The translations under genes and the position numbers were made by a program. A DNA stretch of 64,000 bases from Rhynchopus sp. YZ270_cl-10. Its lineage: Eukaryota; Euglenozoa; Diplonemea; Diplonemida; Diplonemidae. Positions within the stretch are counted from its first letter, which is position 1. Every line of letters begins with the position of its first letter. Positions 1-10,221 of the stretch are shown in pieces. The stretch is taken from the NCBI GenBank assembly GCA_964035575.1, contig OZ037852.1, forward strand, positions 868,001 through 932,000. Reading direction: 5' to 3'. The notes under the pieces were generated by a model that worked only from the letters and a program-made list of their open reading frames with translations, did not search any database and was not told where the DNA came from.

Positions 1-957
1 TTTGAAACCTCGGTTGTAGTGTAGACCGAGGATGCGCTCGTTCTACTAAACCTGAACGGGTTTAGTGACGAAAAATTGCATAAGACCGCCACAGTGACTT
101 CTTCTGGGGTTTTCGGAGTTGAAGAATGGCAAAAATGGGTCAAATATGAGAGGGGGGCAGTTGTGAACCATCCCGTCCCCGGGCCTCTCCTCCTCTGTGC
201 AGCCTTGGTAGCTTTGTAGCTACCAGTTGGTACAATGACTGGTGCACCAAAGCAAAGAAAACTCGAAACTGTGGGGTGAAAAAAAAAAGGGGGGGAAGAG
301 GAAGAGGAGAGAGGGTGGTGTCAGAAAATAATAAAGAGGGGATAATACGGTACGACACACACACACACGTTGCCTTTTTTTGTTTTTTTGTTTTTTTGTC
401 CGCAAGAAAAAAAAAAAGCAGAAGGGGAGAAAAATGGTACATAAGGGGATAGACGGAGAGGTACCGAAAAACGGATTGTGTTTATTTTTCTTTTTCCGAA
501 TTGTTTATGAGTTGGCTTGATTCGTTACGCGTCTCTCGAGTTGGATGGAGTAGGAATCAAGTTTGTCGACGACTGTTTCAAGCCCGGTTAAAGATCTGTA
601 ATAGTTGTTGTGTTGCATAGAAAAAATCTTTCAAAACTCAAAATCCAGGCGGGGGGGCTGGGTCAAATAAAAAAATAGTAACTCTGATGGAAAAAAGGTT
701 TCTTTTCCGTCGACAATCACCAAAGAAGTGGGTTTTATACTCAATGTCACCCAAAGGGTCAAAGGGTGTGTACACTATTATTTATCCCCTCTGAATTAAA
801 GTACAGAAGCGCTATCAACCGTAAGGATGCAAGCCGCAAGACAGTCATACAGCACCCTACCCCCCAAAAAAATAAGCGAAGCGTGAAGCACAGTGTGAAG
901 CAGGCACTCCCCTTCCCCCTTCACAATACAAAAACGCAAGGAGAGAAAAAGGCATAC
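1..957. other. Intron and spacer sequence with repeats
   Basis: No coding exon could be supported here. The stretch should contain the first intron of the minus-strand gene whose first exon ends at 958. It begins with a copy of the 'GTGTAGACacCCGAGGATG' repeat (1-40), has a short CA microsatellite near 356-369, long A/T runs, and a partial 'gtcgacaatcacc' repeat at about 708-752. Open frames on both strands are low-complexity (poly-Leu/Phe/Pro from homopolymers) and are not believed. Confidence 0.5.
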
Positions 958-1232
958 ATTTCCAATGAGTCAATCTGTGCGAAGTACGGTTGCAGCTGCT
1001 GGTAGTCGCGGAGCATCTCCAGCAGCGACTCCTGCAGGTTCGCACACCTGTCGTTCATCGCCCCGTACCGTGTCTTCAGCACGTCCCCAACGTCCTTGAG
1101 ACACAGCAGGTCTTCTCTGTGCACCGCCATCTCCCCCTCCACAAGCTCCCCAATGCCTGCGAACAATGCCTCCACCGACATCCCCTCTTCGACCTCGCCC
1201 TGGGGCATATTGTATTGTGTTTTGTCTGTCAT
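958..1232 (-). CDS. First exon of a possible COG3/Sec34-like tethering protein (partial)
   Basis: The minus-strand exon starts at an ATG (1232-1230) and reads 91 codons plus 2 nt before a GTATGC donor at 957-952, the donor seen in other genes here. Acidic, helix-forming residues include LQESLLEMLRDYQQLQPYF and end in QIDSLE. This pattern, a coiled helix in which a bundle of Leu/Tyr is followed by 'YF..I..L', resembles the N-terminal Sec34 region of COG3, a subunit of the conserved oligomeric Golgi complex that tethers retrograde vesicles. The family assignment rests on pattern recall only. A longer start at 1265 is possible, but the 1232 ATG follows the better context. Remaining exons lie to the left, possibly outside the window. 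Without a search it could be any coiled-coil trafficking protein. Confidence 0.4.
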
Positions 1233-1899
1233 GTGAACGTAGGACAAACGTAAGGAGGTTCGCAATGAAAGGCGAAAGGTTGGTCACAACCCTAAAAGAG
1301 CAAAATCATTGCACCATACCCGTCTCCTTCGGGCAGGGGTGGGGGCATTCTGCAGAAGCATCCGCAGAGGGAAAAATGCGTAGAAACACAACGTAAAACC
1401 CGCTTTGTCATCTTGTAACTACGTTCCCTAGTTGCCGCCCAGTTCTGCCCTAGGCAGGAATATGGAGAGTGTCCCCTACCCAAGCCCTGCCCAAAGCCCC
1501 CAACCCTCGCGCAGTATAGCAAGCAATGCAGCAACCCCGTGTTGCTATTGTGGCGGGGCACAAAATAGGTGACGTGAGGGTGTACCCGAAGTCTGTGAAA
1601 CATTCCCAAAGGGGTGCCACAAGCCACTCATAGTACTTCTGTGAAGGATATGCCCCATTGCAGAGGGGCAGTGTTCCGTGTGAGGCGTGAATCATGCATC
1701 TCTATAGATACGCACACCCCTGCCACCCCTGCTCCCTAGTAAACTTGTTTAAGCAGCTCTGCTGTGTCTTGGGGGTCTCTCGATTAGATACAGGTTCCGC
1801 GCCCTGCATGTTTATTGTCTTGCATCAGCAAGGTAGAGAGTAGCAGGGGAAACTAATAAAAAATCATTCACTCACTCATCAGGATTTTTTTGTGCTTCC
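1233..1899. other. Spacer without a supported gene
   Basis: A pyrimidine-rich AG about 50 nt upstream of the 1232 ATG could be its 5' splice acceptor. The rest is moderately GC-rich DNA with minus-strand open frames lacking any recognisable motif. I see no gene. Confidence 0.4.
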
Positions 1900-2687
1900 C
1901 CCCCGGTCTCACCCTCCGTAGGATTCAGGAGAGGTGGATGAGGTTTAACAAAAAGAAGCCGAAGGAACCAGCCGATCGGTTTGTGTACAACGGAGTGGAA
2001 TGGGACCTGCCGACGTGCGTTTTCAGGCTGCCTCAGAAGTAGAGAATTTCACCGTCGACTTTGGGGGCGATCACGACGAAGATGTACCCGCACCTGAGGA
2101 GACTGCTGCAAAGGACGTCCTTCTCGACCACCGCAAATGGACGTTGTTGGACAGGATGGAGCAGATGGAGCTTCTGTGCCTGCTCCAGGCACGTTACGTG
2201 GCGCCCGGGAAGGTGACGCGAGGGATGCAGGCCTAGATGCTCGCCATCACGGAGAAGGCGATGAGGGGAAAGCCCGTGGAATACCTCTTGGCTAGGCTCC
2301 TGGATGGCCTTCTGTTTTTTTTTCCATTTTAGGTTTACGGAGGGCCTCGACAGTGCCAAAGTATTCCGCCAGAGGTCGACAATGGGGTAATCGACCACCC
2401 CGGCACGCAAGGCGGCCATCGAAGCAGCGCAAACAAAGGCTAGCACGATGAAGAGAGGGGTTCCGACCGGGTAGGGTCAGCAGGAGCAGAAGCGCGTCCG
2501 CCAAGACAACGGTGGGTCAACTTTGACCTGGTCGGGCAAGGGGTTTTCGCGGACAGATGGCCACCACTGCTACAGAAAGGAGGCAAAGGGAAAGGGAGCC
2601 AGTAAGGATGGCGATCAAGCCGGTGGCTATCGATGATTAAAACAAACAAACAACAGTCGGTGGGTTTCCCCCGGTCTCACCCTCCGT
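1900..2687. mobile_element. Unidentified degenerate insertion flanked by 20-bp direct repeats
   Basis: An identical 20-bp sequence, CCCCCGGTCTCACCCTCCGT, is present at 1900-1919 and 2668-2687. It looks like a long target-site duplication around a 748-bp insert. The insert is GC-richer than its surroundings and has coding-like plus-strand frames (for example about 2000-2236, an acidic then mixed-charge peptide). The right end finishes in an A-rich stretch (about 2637-2654) shortly before the repeat, as retroposed elements often do. No conserved domain could be named, so the family is open. It appears truncated and decayed. Confidence 0.4.
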
Positions 2688-3489
2688 GCGTTAACTTCGC
2701 CAAATAAAAGAATGGGGCGGTTTGTTTGAAAGATTGTGTTTTGCTTTTGGCTATTATATCGAGAGACCCTCCCTGCCACCCCTGCCTGCCACCGATGCAC
2801 CCCTGCACCTCCCTCAGGGTGTAGCATCTCCCTCTGTGCAATAAGCTGGTCCGACCTTGGTTATTTCATTCCGAAAAAACCCGGTGCAAGGAAGCCCTAG
2901 CCTAGACACCCACCAGATGTGGCGGAACGTGAGTTTCGATAACTCCTGCTGCGCCATTATCAACGACATCCCACGCCTTTAACGCTAGCTCTCAAAGCCA
3001 CAAAACCCAAAGGCTGGTAAATCCAAGCCCCTCATGCTTAGCCACCTTCGCAACAAGAGAGTCACCTCACTCACTTAATTAGCGCACCCAACAGATGCAC
3101 ATACAACCCCAGAGATCTGTCTTAAGTACTACCCATCTCTGCGTATGCAGGTGGACAGAGTACCAGAGGAGCACTGCACAAGACAACGACACACCTTCCC
3201 CACCACCCCACCCAGACAGACACCACGAATCATCACACTGCAACTAACTGTAGTGGATCCTACGCTGTAGTGAGAGAGATAGCCTATTGTACTACATGTC
3301 ATTTTGTATATCATTCTGACATATCACGCCAACGTCGTAGCCTAGCGTCGTGCAGCTCCATAAAGTAACCAAATACCCTCCCGTTTCCCCCCCACCAGCA
3401 CCATGCTTGGTTCAGTGCAAAAAGTCGTAAACCCTTCCCTCATTTCATCGCCCATCCCCTGCTACAATTTCCCCCCCTGTTCATCATCC
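2688..3489. other. Spacer; weak hairpin-repeat copy
   Basis: No coding region found. A degenerate copy of the 'AAGATGAcccTAAGCctctcgtGCTTAG' hairpin repeat lies near 3013-3050. Confidence 0.35.
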
Positions 3490-3507
3490 TGCCGGCAGTG
3501 CATGATC

Positions 3508-3765
3508 CGGAAACAACGATTCATCCTCTGATGGCAGAACACTGTCAACAGAAGGGATATCAGAGCAACCCATGAAGCCTGAAGCAAACGGGCAGGCGGT
3601 TCCCAGAAGACGACACACATTCACACACCCAGAAACAGCATTCCGCTCTGCCGAAGTGCCCACACCTGCTTTCAACACATCCTCGCAAACAGCGCGAAGA
3701 GGACCGTAGTGCAGACTGAACCACCTTCTGTCTCCCTCCCATCAGGCATTGCCAGACGTCAAACT
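3508..3765. repeat. Ankyrin-array spacer repeat, copy 1
   Basis: About 250 bp beginning 'acgattcatcctctgatggc' matches 7580-7820 and 16450-16690, and in part 6400-6535 and 15270-15405. The repeat is open on both strands. On the minus strand it gives a Cys/Gly/Ser-rich frame, on the plus strand a Ser/Thr/Arg-rich frame, and I cannot tell which, if either, is coding. Homology to the other copies ends at about 3765, where unrelated A/T-rich DNA takes over. Confidence 0.6.
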
Positions 3766-4195
3766 CTAGAAAACACTTGCGTTTTATAGTCTTGTAACTT
3801 TAGAAAACACGCCCACCCACTCCGCCCCCCTTCAGCGCTAGACACCCGATGTCGAGCCTGCTCCTCGAATCACCAAGTTCGCAAGAATTTTTAAATTAAT
3901 GTCTGACAATAGGGGGGAAGAGTGAGGGATTGGGACAATGGGAGAAGTCTTTGCTTCAGGTACTGCTCACTCCGCCCAAAAAATGTCAAAAATTCCCAAA
4001 AACTACCTAAATTTTTGCTCGCCCCCCCCTAAAATCACAAAATAAATCGTGAGAGGGGGTGAAACGGCCCCTTACCGCCAAGTGCAATATTCTACACAAT
4101 TAAGGGTTCGCAACATAATCTTACATAATCGGAAAAATACGCTCAATCCACCCTCAAGGTAGGTGGTGATCCTCCTCAAGGAATCCTTACGGAAA

Positions 4196-6148
4196 CTAAG
4201 CTCCCGCATCAATGAGCACCTGTACTACGTCTGGGTGCTTTCTGTTCGCAGCATAGTGCAACGCAGTGCGGTTCTTTCTGTCTTGGTGATTCAGGTCCAC
4301 CTCCGGCAAACCCACAAGATAGCGCACAGTATCGGTGTGTCCATTATACGCTGCAAGGATAAGACACGTTTTTCTTCTGTCCTCTGCGGCACGTACATCC
4401 GCACCTGCTTTGACCAACATCTTCACAGTTGTGAGTGCTCCTGAATGGCTAGCCAAGAGCAAAGGCGAGAGTCCTCTAGCATTCTTTGTCTCAATGTCTG
4501 CCCCTGCATCAATGAGCACCTGCACCACGTCTGCATGTTTAAAATGCACAGCAAAGTGCAACGCAGTGAAGATGTTGCTCTGTTGGTGATTCAGGTCCAC
4601 CTCCGTCAAACCCGCAAGATAGCGCACAGTATCGGTGTATCCACCACAAGCTGCAAGGATAAGACACGTGTCTCTGTCGGCGTCTGTGGCACGCACATCC
4701 GCACCTGCTTCGACCAACATCTTCATCGCCTTGAGTTCTCCTGAAATGCTAGCCACGTGCAGAGGCGAGTGTCCTTCATCATTCTTTGTCTCAATGTCTG
4801 CCCCTGCACCAATGAGCACCTCCACCACGTCTGCATGTTTTCTTTCCACAGCATAGTGCAACGCAGTGTTGTTCCTGTTCTCTTGGTGATTCAGGTCCAC
4901 CTCCGGCAAACCCGCAAGATAGCGCACAGTATCGGTGTGTCCAAAACACGCTGCAGGGATAAGACACGTGGCTCTGTTGGCTTCTGTGGCACGCACATCC
5001 GCACCTGCTTTGACCAACATCGTCATCGCCTTGAGTTCTCCTAAAATGCTAGCCACGTGCAGAGGCGAGTGTCCTTTATCATTCTTTGTCTCAATGTCTG
5101 CCCCTGCATCAATGAGCACCTGCACCACGTCTGCATGTTTAAAATGCACAGCAATGTGCAACGCAGTGTAGTTGTCTCTGTCTTGGTGATTCAGGTCCAC
5201 CTCCGGCAAGCTCAAAAGATAGCGCACAGTATCGGTGCGTCCATCACATACTGCAAGGATAAGACACGTGTATCTCCCGGTGTCTGTGACACGCACATCC
5301 GCACCTGCTTCGACCAACATCTTCACAGTTGTGAGTTCTCCTGAAATGCTAGCCAAGAGCAGAGGCGAGCGTCCTTCATCATTCTTTGTCTCAATGTCTG
5401 CCCCTGCATCAAAGAGCACCTGCACCACGTCTGCATGTTTTTCTTGCACAGCATAGTGCAACGCAGTGTAGTTCTTGGTGTCTTGGTGATTCAGGTCCAC
5501 CTCCGGCAAACCCACAAGATAGCGCACAGTATCGGTGTGTCCATGATACGCTGCAAACATAAGACACGTGGCTCTGTTGTCGTCTGTGGCACGTACATCC
5601 GCACCTGCTTCGACCAACATCTTCACAGTTGTGAGTGCTCCTGAAAGGCTTGCCAAGAGCAGAGGCGAACGCCCTTTGTCGTTCTTTGTCTCAATGTCTG
5701 CCCCTGCACCGATGAATACCTGACACACTGCAGGGTCCTCCCACATGGCTGGACAAAGGTACGCAGTCTGACCTGCACTGTCCTTGGAGTCGTGTGGGAC
5801 AAAAGCGACCTTGCTGCAGACTGACTTCCAATGCTGCAAGAGGACCTCCGTGCACGCAATGTGGTCTGCGTGGACACACTCACTCAGCAGGATCCCGAAG
5901 CCCATCTGCGTTGTCTCAACATACGGAAGAAGCAGTGTGAGGCATTCATTGTGGTTCCCTCTGCATGCCTCGTGCACAGCTTCGAAGGCGACCGTTTTCG
6001 TTTTGCTGCCTGGGGAGAGCTTCTTGAGTGCTGCCCGCACGGCAGCGGTGTTGCCGTTCCTGACAGCCTCCAGCAGGTCCTTGTCAGAAAGCTTTCTTCT
6101 TTTTGGTGGGTTCTGATTTGGTGTGCTGTCTGCGGATCGCTTCGACAT
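4196..6148 (-). CDS. Ankyrin-repeat protein, array copy 1 (650 aa)
   Basis: A single long open exon on the minus strand. Residues 1-150 form a head shared by all four copies, with a basic patch PPKRRKL near residues 14-20 that could act as a nuclear localisation signal, followed by degenerate ankyrin-like helices. Residues about 150-650 are five units of 100 residues, each three ankyrin repeats (GADIETKND..GRSPL, then GADVRATD, then ..HTDTVRYLxGLPEVDLNHQ). The units also repeat at DNA level with exact 300-bp spacing (for example 4490, 4790, 5090, 5390, 5690). A pyrimidine-rich AG lies 16 nt upstream of the ATG. Ankyrin stacks bind protein partners; no enzymatic domain is present. It ends in VLIDAGA followed by TAG, and the 3' flank is conserved with copies 2 and 4. 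Partner and role are unknown. Confidence 0.9.
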   Translation of the reverse strand: MSKRSADSTPNQNPPKRRKLSDKDLLEAVRNGNTAAVRAALKKLSPGSKTKTVAFEAVHEACRGNHNECLTLLLPYVETTQMGFGILLSECVHADHIACTEVLLQHWKSVCSKVAFVPHDSKDSAGQTAYLCPAMWEDPAVCQVFIGAGADIETKNDKGRSPLLLASLSGALTTVKMLVEAGADVRATDDNRATCLMFAAYHGHTDTVRYLVGLPEVDLNHQDTKNYTALHYAVQEKHADVVQVLFDAGADIETKNDEGRSPLLLASISGELTTVKMLVEAGADVRVTDTGRYTCLILAVCDGRTDTVRYLLSLPEVDLNHQDRDNYTALHIAVHFKHADVVQVLIDAGADIETKNDKGHSPLHVASILGELKAMTMLVKAGADVRATEANRATCLIPAACFGHTDTVRYLAGLPEVDLNHQENRNNTALHYAVERKHADVVEVLIGAGADIETKNDEGHSPLHVASISGELKAMKMLVEAGADVRATDADRDTCLILAACGGYTDTVRYLAGLTEVDLNHQQSNIFTALHFAVHFKHADVVQVLIDAGADIETKNARGLSPLLLASHSGALTTVKMLVKAGADVRAAEDRRKTCLILAAYNGHTDTVRYLVGLPEVDLNHQDRKNRTALHYAANRKHPDVVQVLIDAGA

Positions 6149-6339
6149 GGTGTTGTGTGTATTGCTGTGAGGTTGATGATGCTTTGTGGTATATGCGAGG
6201 TTGCGGGGATGGAGGGAAGGAGATACAAAAGAAGCTCACCCAGGGTACAACACACCGAGGTGTTGGGAACATTAAACACCCCATAAGCCTCTGTCGTTGT
6301 GCTTCGTCTCAATAAAAAAAACTGAAACCTTCTCCACTT

Positions 6340-6535
6340 CGGCCTTCAATGTTCTCCATTGAATATTCGCTACTACAACCAAGATCTGCACTCACCCACA
6401 ACAACGATTCATCCTCTGATGGCAGAACACTGTCAACAGAAGGGATATCAGAGCAACCCATGAAGCCTGAAGCAAAGGGGCAGGCGGTTCCCAGAAGACG
6501 ACACACATTCACACACCCAGAAACAACATTCTGCA
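6340..6535. repeat. Ankyrin-array spacer repeat, copy 2 (interrupted)
   Basis: Starts 'ccttcaatgttctccattga' and matches 7525-7710. Homology breaks off at about 6535, where the segment carrying the hAT transposase fragment begins. Together with the copy at 7520-7820 it forms direct repeats around roughly 1 kb of interior. Confidence 0.6.
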
Positions 6536-6663
6536 AATTTGTGGCAAATATGTGGCAATACTGCAGGAATATGGGGAAATATGGGGGTGTTTTCGTACTA
6601 TTTTCCTTACGTCTGTACATTACTTGCCCACCCACCCCTCCAACACAACATTTTCTCCTCACA

Positions 6664-7003
6664 TTTGTGATTAATACACTCTTCGTGCAAGACGCAGTGC
6701 GCCCTTTGGCTGAAAGACGCCAAACTGTTTGTGTCCGGCACATCCGCCCCGGAGCAGTGGAAGAGATGCGAAAGCGCAGAGTACGCGGAGTTGCGCGACG
6801 TCGCTGTTGCGGCTTCGTCCGCACCCTTCGTGGTGACCAGTGTTGATGGGGTCTTTAGCTCCCTCAACACTGTGATGAGCGAGAAGCGCCGCAAGAGGAT
6901 GGGTCCTGTTCGAACTGGCGTAGTGGCCAGTCTGTTCACAAACAAGGACCCACATAACTTATTCCCGGGTCACCCGAAGAAAGACGCAGCTCAGCGGCGT
7001 TGA
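6664..7003 (+). pseudogene. hAT transposase C-terminal fragment, copy 1
   Basis: The plus-strand frame reads ..KDAKLFVSGTSAPEQWK.., then VDGVFSSLNTVMSEKRRKRM, then PVRTGVVASLFTNKDP and a stop. The stretch 'VFSSLNTVMSEKR..M....V..LF' is the hallmark of the hAT C-terminal dimerisation region, where an F-S-x-x-x at the helix start is followed by an R/N-rich turn and a final helix. The upstream catalytic part is absent, so this is a relic exon of about 100 codons. A T-rich tract ending in AG precedes it and may be an old intron end. Copy 2 is at 15533-15872. Confidence 0.65.
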
Positions 7004-7149
7004 GGAAATGCACGACTTACACGATTACTGACACTACAAAGCAAATGGGAGCAACACAAATGAGGGTCAAAACAGTTCGATGGACCGTAGCACTTCCCCT
7101 GTCAACTGCGTTTGACCTCAACTAAAAATTACCGGTACAACTTTCTCTT

Positions 7150-7280
7150 TGTCTATTTTTCCTGCACTTCTTATTCTCTTCTTTGTACTTTCTTTTGGTT
7201 TGGTTTCTGTGAATAGCACGGAACTCCTTTTCATGTGTATCCATGGAAAGAGTATCAAATGTGATACCGGGGAAAGCTTT
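7150..7280. repeat. Dispersed repeat 'GTGAATAGCACGGAACTCC', copy 1
   Basis: About 120 bp, containing 'gtgaatagcacggaactcc', then 'catgtgtatccatggaaaga', then GTATCAaatgTGATACCGGGG (a small hairpin). It recurs at 16019-16149 and, with small changes, inside intron 2 of the p24 gene (29930-30085). Confidence 0.7.
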
Positions 7281-7519
7281 GAAAAAAAAGGTCTCGTTGA
7301 AAAGAAAAACAAACAAACAAACAAACAAACAGACAACGGATGCGCTGTGTGAAAAAAACGCGTGTTTCTCTACGCGTGCTATTTTGAGGGGGAGAATAAA
7401 ACATTATGAAAAAAGCTCGTTGCATTCCCACTATCGTTTCCGCTGCGCTCTCACCACGTTCCCACTCCATTCAGTTTTCTGTAACTTAATTTTAAAAAAC
7501 GGAAACTTTCTCCACTTCG

Positions 7520-7830
7520 GCCTTCAATGTTCTCCATTGACCATTCACAACTACAACCAAGATCTGCACTCACCCACAACAACGATTCTTCCTCTGATGG
7601 CAGAACACTGTCAACAGAAGGGATATCAGAGCAACCCATGAAGCCTGAAGCAAACGGGCAGGCGGTTCCCAGAAGACGACACACATTCACACACCCAGAA
7701 ACAGCATTCCGCTCTGCCGAAGTGCCCACACCTGCTTTCAACACATCCTCGCAAACAGCGCGAAGAGGACCGTAGTGCAGACTGAACCACCTTCTGTCTC
7801 CCTCCCATCAGGCATTGCCAGCCTTCTCAC
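7520..7830. repeat. Ankyrin-array spacer repeat, copy 3
   Basis: Full-length copy of the spacer repeat; identical to 16390-16700. It leads directly into the possible exon at 7808-8011. Confidence 0.6.
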
Positions 7831-8011
7831 CCACTCTGGCTGTGCGTGCTTCTTCTCCATCAGCGTCATCACCATCCCCCATCCACCCCAGCCTAGCAGG
7901 ATGCCGAATACTCTCCGTATACTGAACTCTGCGGTTCACAAGAACACCATTATCTGCGCAATAGAGCCAAATCACGTCCCCACTACGCAGTGCTGCATCG
8001 TCTGGACACAT
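7808..8011 (-). CDS. Possible exon of an unknown protein, copy 1
   Basis: The minus-strand frame reads CPDDAALRSGDVIWLYCAD, then NGVLVNRRVQYTESIRHPARL, then an acidic linker DGDDADGEEART. The composition is protein-like and the frame is preserved in the duplicate at 16677-16898, but the two copies are too similar for that to prove selection. 'GDVIWLY..DNGV..NRRV' recalls small beta-barrel (Tudor/PWWP-type) openings; this is only an impression. Exon borders are not clear. It could be a relic of the mobile element in this spacer. Confidence 0.25.
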   Translation of the reverse strand: MCPDDAALRSGDVIWLYCADNGVLVNRRVQYTESIRHPARLGWMGDGDDADGEEARTARVGEKAGNA

Positions 8012-8274
8012 GGTAATGACTTCTGGAAAGATTCACAGATTTACTTCTTACTTATCTTCTCATTTTCTGTTCCATTATTTCTTATCCCTTATTTTTGGGG
8101 GTGATAAAACTTGTCGAGGTGAGATACTTTTTCGAAGAAAAGCACTCACCCATGTATTCAGTGTAATGTTCTATACAATTAAGGGGCCACAACAAACTCA
8201 CACATAATCGGAAAAATACGCTCAATCCACCCTCAAGGCAGGTGGTGATCCTCCTCAAGGAATCCTTACGGAAA

Positions 8275-10221
8275 CTAAGCTCCCGCATCAATGAGCACCT
8301 GTGCCACGCCTCGATGCATTCTCTTCGCAGCATAGTGCAACGCAGTGAAGTTCTTGCTGTCTTCGTGATTCAGGTCCACCTTCGGCAAACCCACAAGATA
8401 GCGCGCAATATCGGTGTGTCCATTATACGCTGCAAAGATGAGACACGTGTTTCCTTCGTCGTCTCTGGTACGTACATCCGCACCTGCTTCGACCAATTTC
8501 CTCACAGTTCTGAGTTCTCCAGAAATGCAAGCCATGTGCAGAGGCGAACCCCCTTTCAGACACTTCATCTCAATGTCTGCCCCTGCATCAATGAGCACCT
8601 CCACCACGTCTGCACGGTTTCGCTCCACAGCAACGTGCAACGCAGTGTAGTTGCTCATGTCTTGCTGATCCAAGTCGACCTCCGGCAAGCCCGCAAGATA
8701 GCGCACAGTATCGGTGTGTCCAAACCACGCTGCTATGATAAGACACGTGTTTCTTCTGTCGTCTGTGGCACGTAAATCCGCACCTGCTTTGACCAATTTC
8801 GTTGCAGTTGCGAGTGCTCCTGAAACACTAGCCAAGAGCAGAGGTGAACGCGAGCGTCCGAAAGCATTCCTTATCTCAATATCTGCCCCTGCATCAATGA
8901 GCACCTCCACCACGTCTGCATGGTTTCGCTCCACAGCAACACGCAACGCAGTGTAGTTGCTCATGTCTTGCTGATCCAGTTCCACAACCGGTAAACCCAC
9001 AAGATAGCGCACAGTATCGGTGTGTCCACAATCCGCTGCATGGGTAAGACACGTGTGTCCTTTGGCGTCTGTGGCACGTACATCCGCACCTGCTTCGACC
9101 AACATCTTCACATTCACTAGTTCACCATAAATGCAAGCCACGAGCAGAGGTGAACGTCCTTTATCATCCTTTTGCTCAATATCTGCCCCTGCATCAATGA
9201 GCACCTGCACCTCGTCTGCATGTTTTTCTTCCACAGCAAGGTGCAACGCAGTGCACTTGTGATTCAGGTCCACCTGCGCCAAACCCACAAGATAGCGCAA
9301 AATATCGGTGTCTCCACCATACAGTGCAAGGCTAAGACACGTGTTTCCTTTGGCGTCTGTGGCACGCACATCCGCACCTGCTTTGACCAACATCTTCACA
9401 GTTGTAAGTGGTCCTGAAAAACTAGCCACGAGCAGAGGCGAGTGTTCAAAAGCATCCTTTCTCTCAATGTCAGCCCCTGCATCAATGAGCACCTCCACCA
9501 CGTCTGCATGGTTTCTGTTCACAGCAGCGTGCAACGCAGTGCAGTTCTTACTGCCTTCGTGATCCAGGTCCACCTCCGGCAAACCCACAAGATAGCGCAC
9601 AGTATCGGTGTGTCCATGAAGAGCTGCAAGAGTAAGACACGTCTCTCTGTTGTTGTCTGTGGCACGCACATCCGCACCTGCTTCGACCAACATCTTCACA
9701 GTTGCGAGTGCTCCTGAAAGGCTTGCCAAGTGCAGAGGTGAACGCCCGTTGTCGTTCTTTGTCTCAATGTCTGCCCCTGCACCGATGAATACCTGACACA
9801 CTGCAGGGTCCTCCCACATGGCTGGACATAGGTGCGACGTCTGACCTGCACTGTCCTTGGAGTCGTGTGGGACAAAGGCGACGTTGCTGCAGACTGACTT
9901 CCAATGCTGCAAGAGGACCTCCGTGCACGCAGTGTGGTCTGCGTGGACACACTCACTCAGCAGGATCCCGAAGCCCATCTGCGTTGTCTCGACATACGGA
10001 AGAAGCAGTGCGAGGCATTCATTGTGGTTCCCTCTGCATGCCTCGTGCACAGCTTCGAAGGCGACCGTTTTCGTTTTGCTGCCTGGGGAGAGCTTCTTGA
10101 GTGCTGCCCGCACGGCAGCGGTGTTGCCGTTCCTGACAGCCTCCAGCAGGTCCTTGTCAGAAAGCTTTCTTCTTTTTGGTGGGTTCTGGTTTGGTGTGTT
10201 GTTTGCGTGTTGCTTCGACAT
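8275..10221 (-). CDS. Ankyrin-repeat protein, array copy 2 (648 aa)
   Basis: Same architecture as copy 1: the conserved head with basic patch PPKRRKL, then five ~100-residue ankyrin units. Unit 2 is about five residues short (NHK..CTALH) and unit 4 has two extra residues (GRSRSPL). The repeat units are more diverged from each other than in copy 1, which suggests longer separation or less gene conversion. Terminal residues are VLIDAGA then stop, as in copy 1. The upstream flank is unlike that of the other copies and consists of the inverted-repeat elements at 10.7-13.2 kb. The unit closest to the 3' end is nearly the same as the matching unit of copy 4. Function unknown beyond protein binding. 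Confidence 0.9.
   Translation of the reverse strand: MSKQHANNTPNQNPPKRRKLSDKDLLEAVRNGNTAAVRAALKKLSPGSKTKTVAFEAVHEACRGNHNECLALLLPYVETTQMGFGILLSECVHADHTACTEVLLQHWKSVCSNVAFVPHDSKDSAGQTSHLCPAMWEDPAVCQVFIGAGADIETKNDNGRSPLHLASLSGALATVKMLVEAGADVRATDNNRETCLTLAALHGHTDTVRYLVGLPEVDLDHEGSKNCTALHAAVNRNHADVVEVLIDAGADIERKDAFEHSPLLVASFSGPLTTVKMLVKAGADVRATDAKGNTCLSLALYGGDTDILRYLVGLAQVDLNHKCTALHLAVEEKHADEVQVLIDAGADIEQKDDKGRSPLLVACIYGELVNVKMLVEAGADVRATDAKGHTCLTHAADCGHTDTVRYLVGLPVVELDQQDMSNYTALRVAVERNHADVVEVLIDAGADIEIRNAFGRSRSPLLLASVSGALATATKLVKAGADLRATDDRRNTCLIIAAWFGHTDTVRYLAGLPEVDLDQQDMSNYTALHVAVERNRADVVEVLIDAGADIEMKCLKGGSPLHMACISGELRTVRKLVEAGADVRTRDDEGNTCLIFAAYNGHTDIARYLVGLPKVDLNHEDSKNFTALHYAAKRMHRGVAQVLIDAGA

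Larger units (their letters stand above)
6100..8600. repeat. Segmental duplication, left copy
   Basis: This block matches 14920-17470 almost base for base, with a constant offset of 8869 nt from about 6400 onward. Plus-strand frames such as 6731-7003 and 7243-7641 translate identically in the two copies. It contains the 5' flank of ankyrin copy 1, the hAT transposase fragment, spacer repeats, and the 3' end of the next ankyrin gene. The other copy has an extra segment of about 70 bp near 15205-15270 and lacks about 24 bp close to the ankyrin ATG. Confidence 0.85.

Noticed and set aside
4163-5644. Series of ~70-95-codon plus-strand frames opposite ankyrin copy 1 (also opposite copies 2-4)
   Set aside because: They recur every 300 bp because the ankyrin DNA repeats; each is a mirror of the coding strand with no independent motif.
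4490-5710. Regularly spaced repeats that could suggest a CRISPR-like array
   Set aside because: The 300-bp periodicity encodes ankyrin units in one open frame; there are no short repeats with unique spacers.
6315-7820. Direct repeats of ~200 bp around ~1 kb read as a small LTR element
   Set aside because: No reverse transcriptase, primer site or terminal TG..CA; the same repeat also occurs alone at 3508-3765, and the interior has a hAT fragment.
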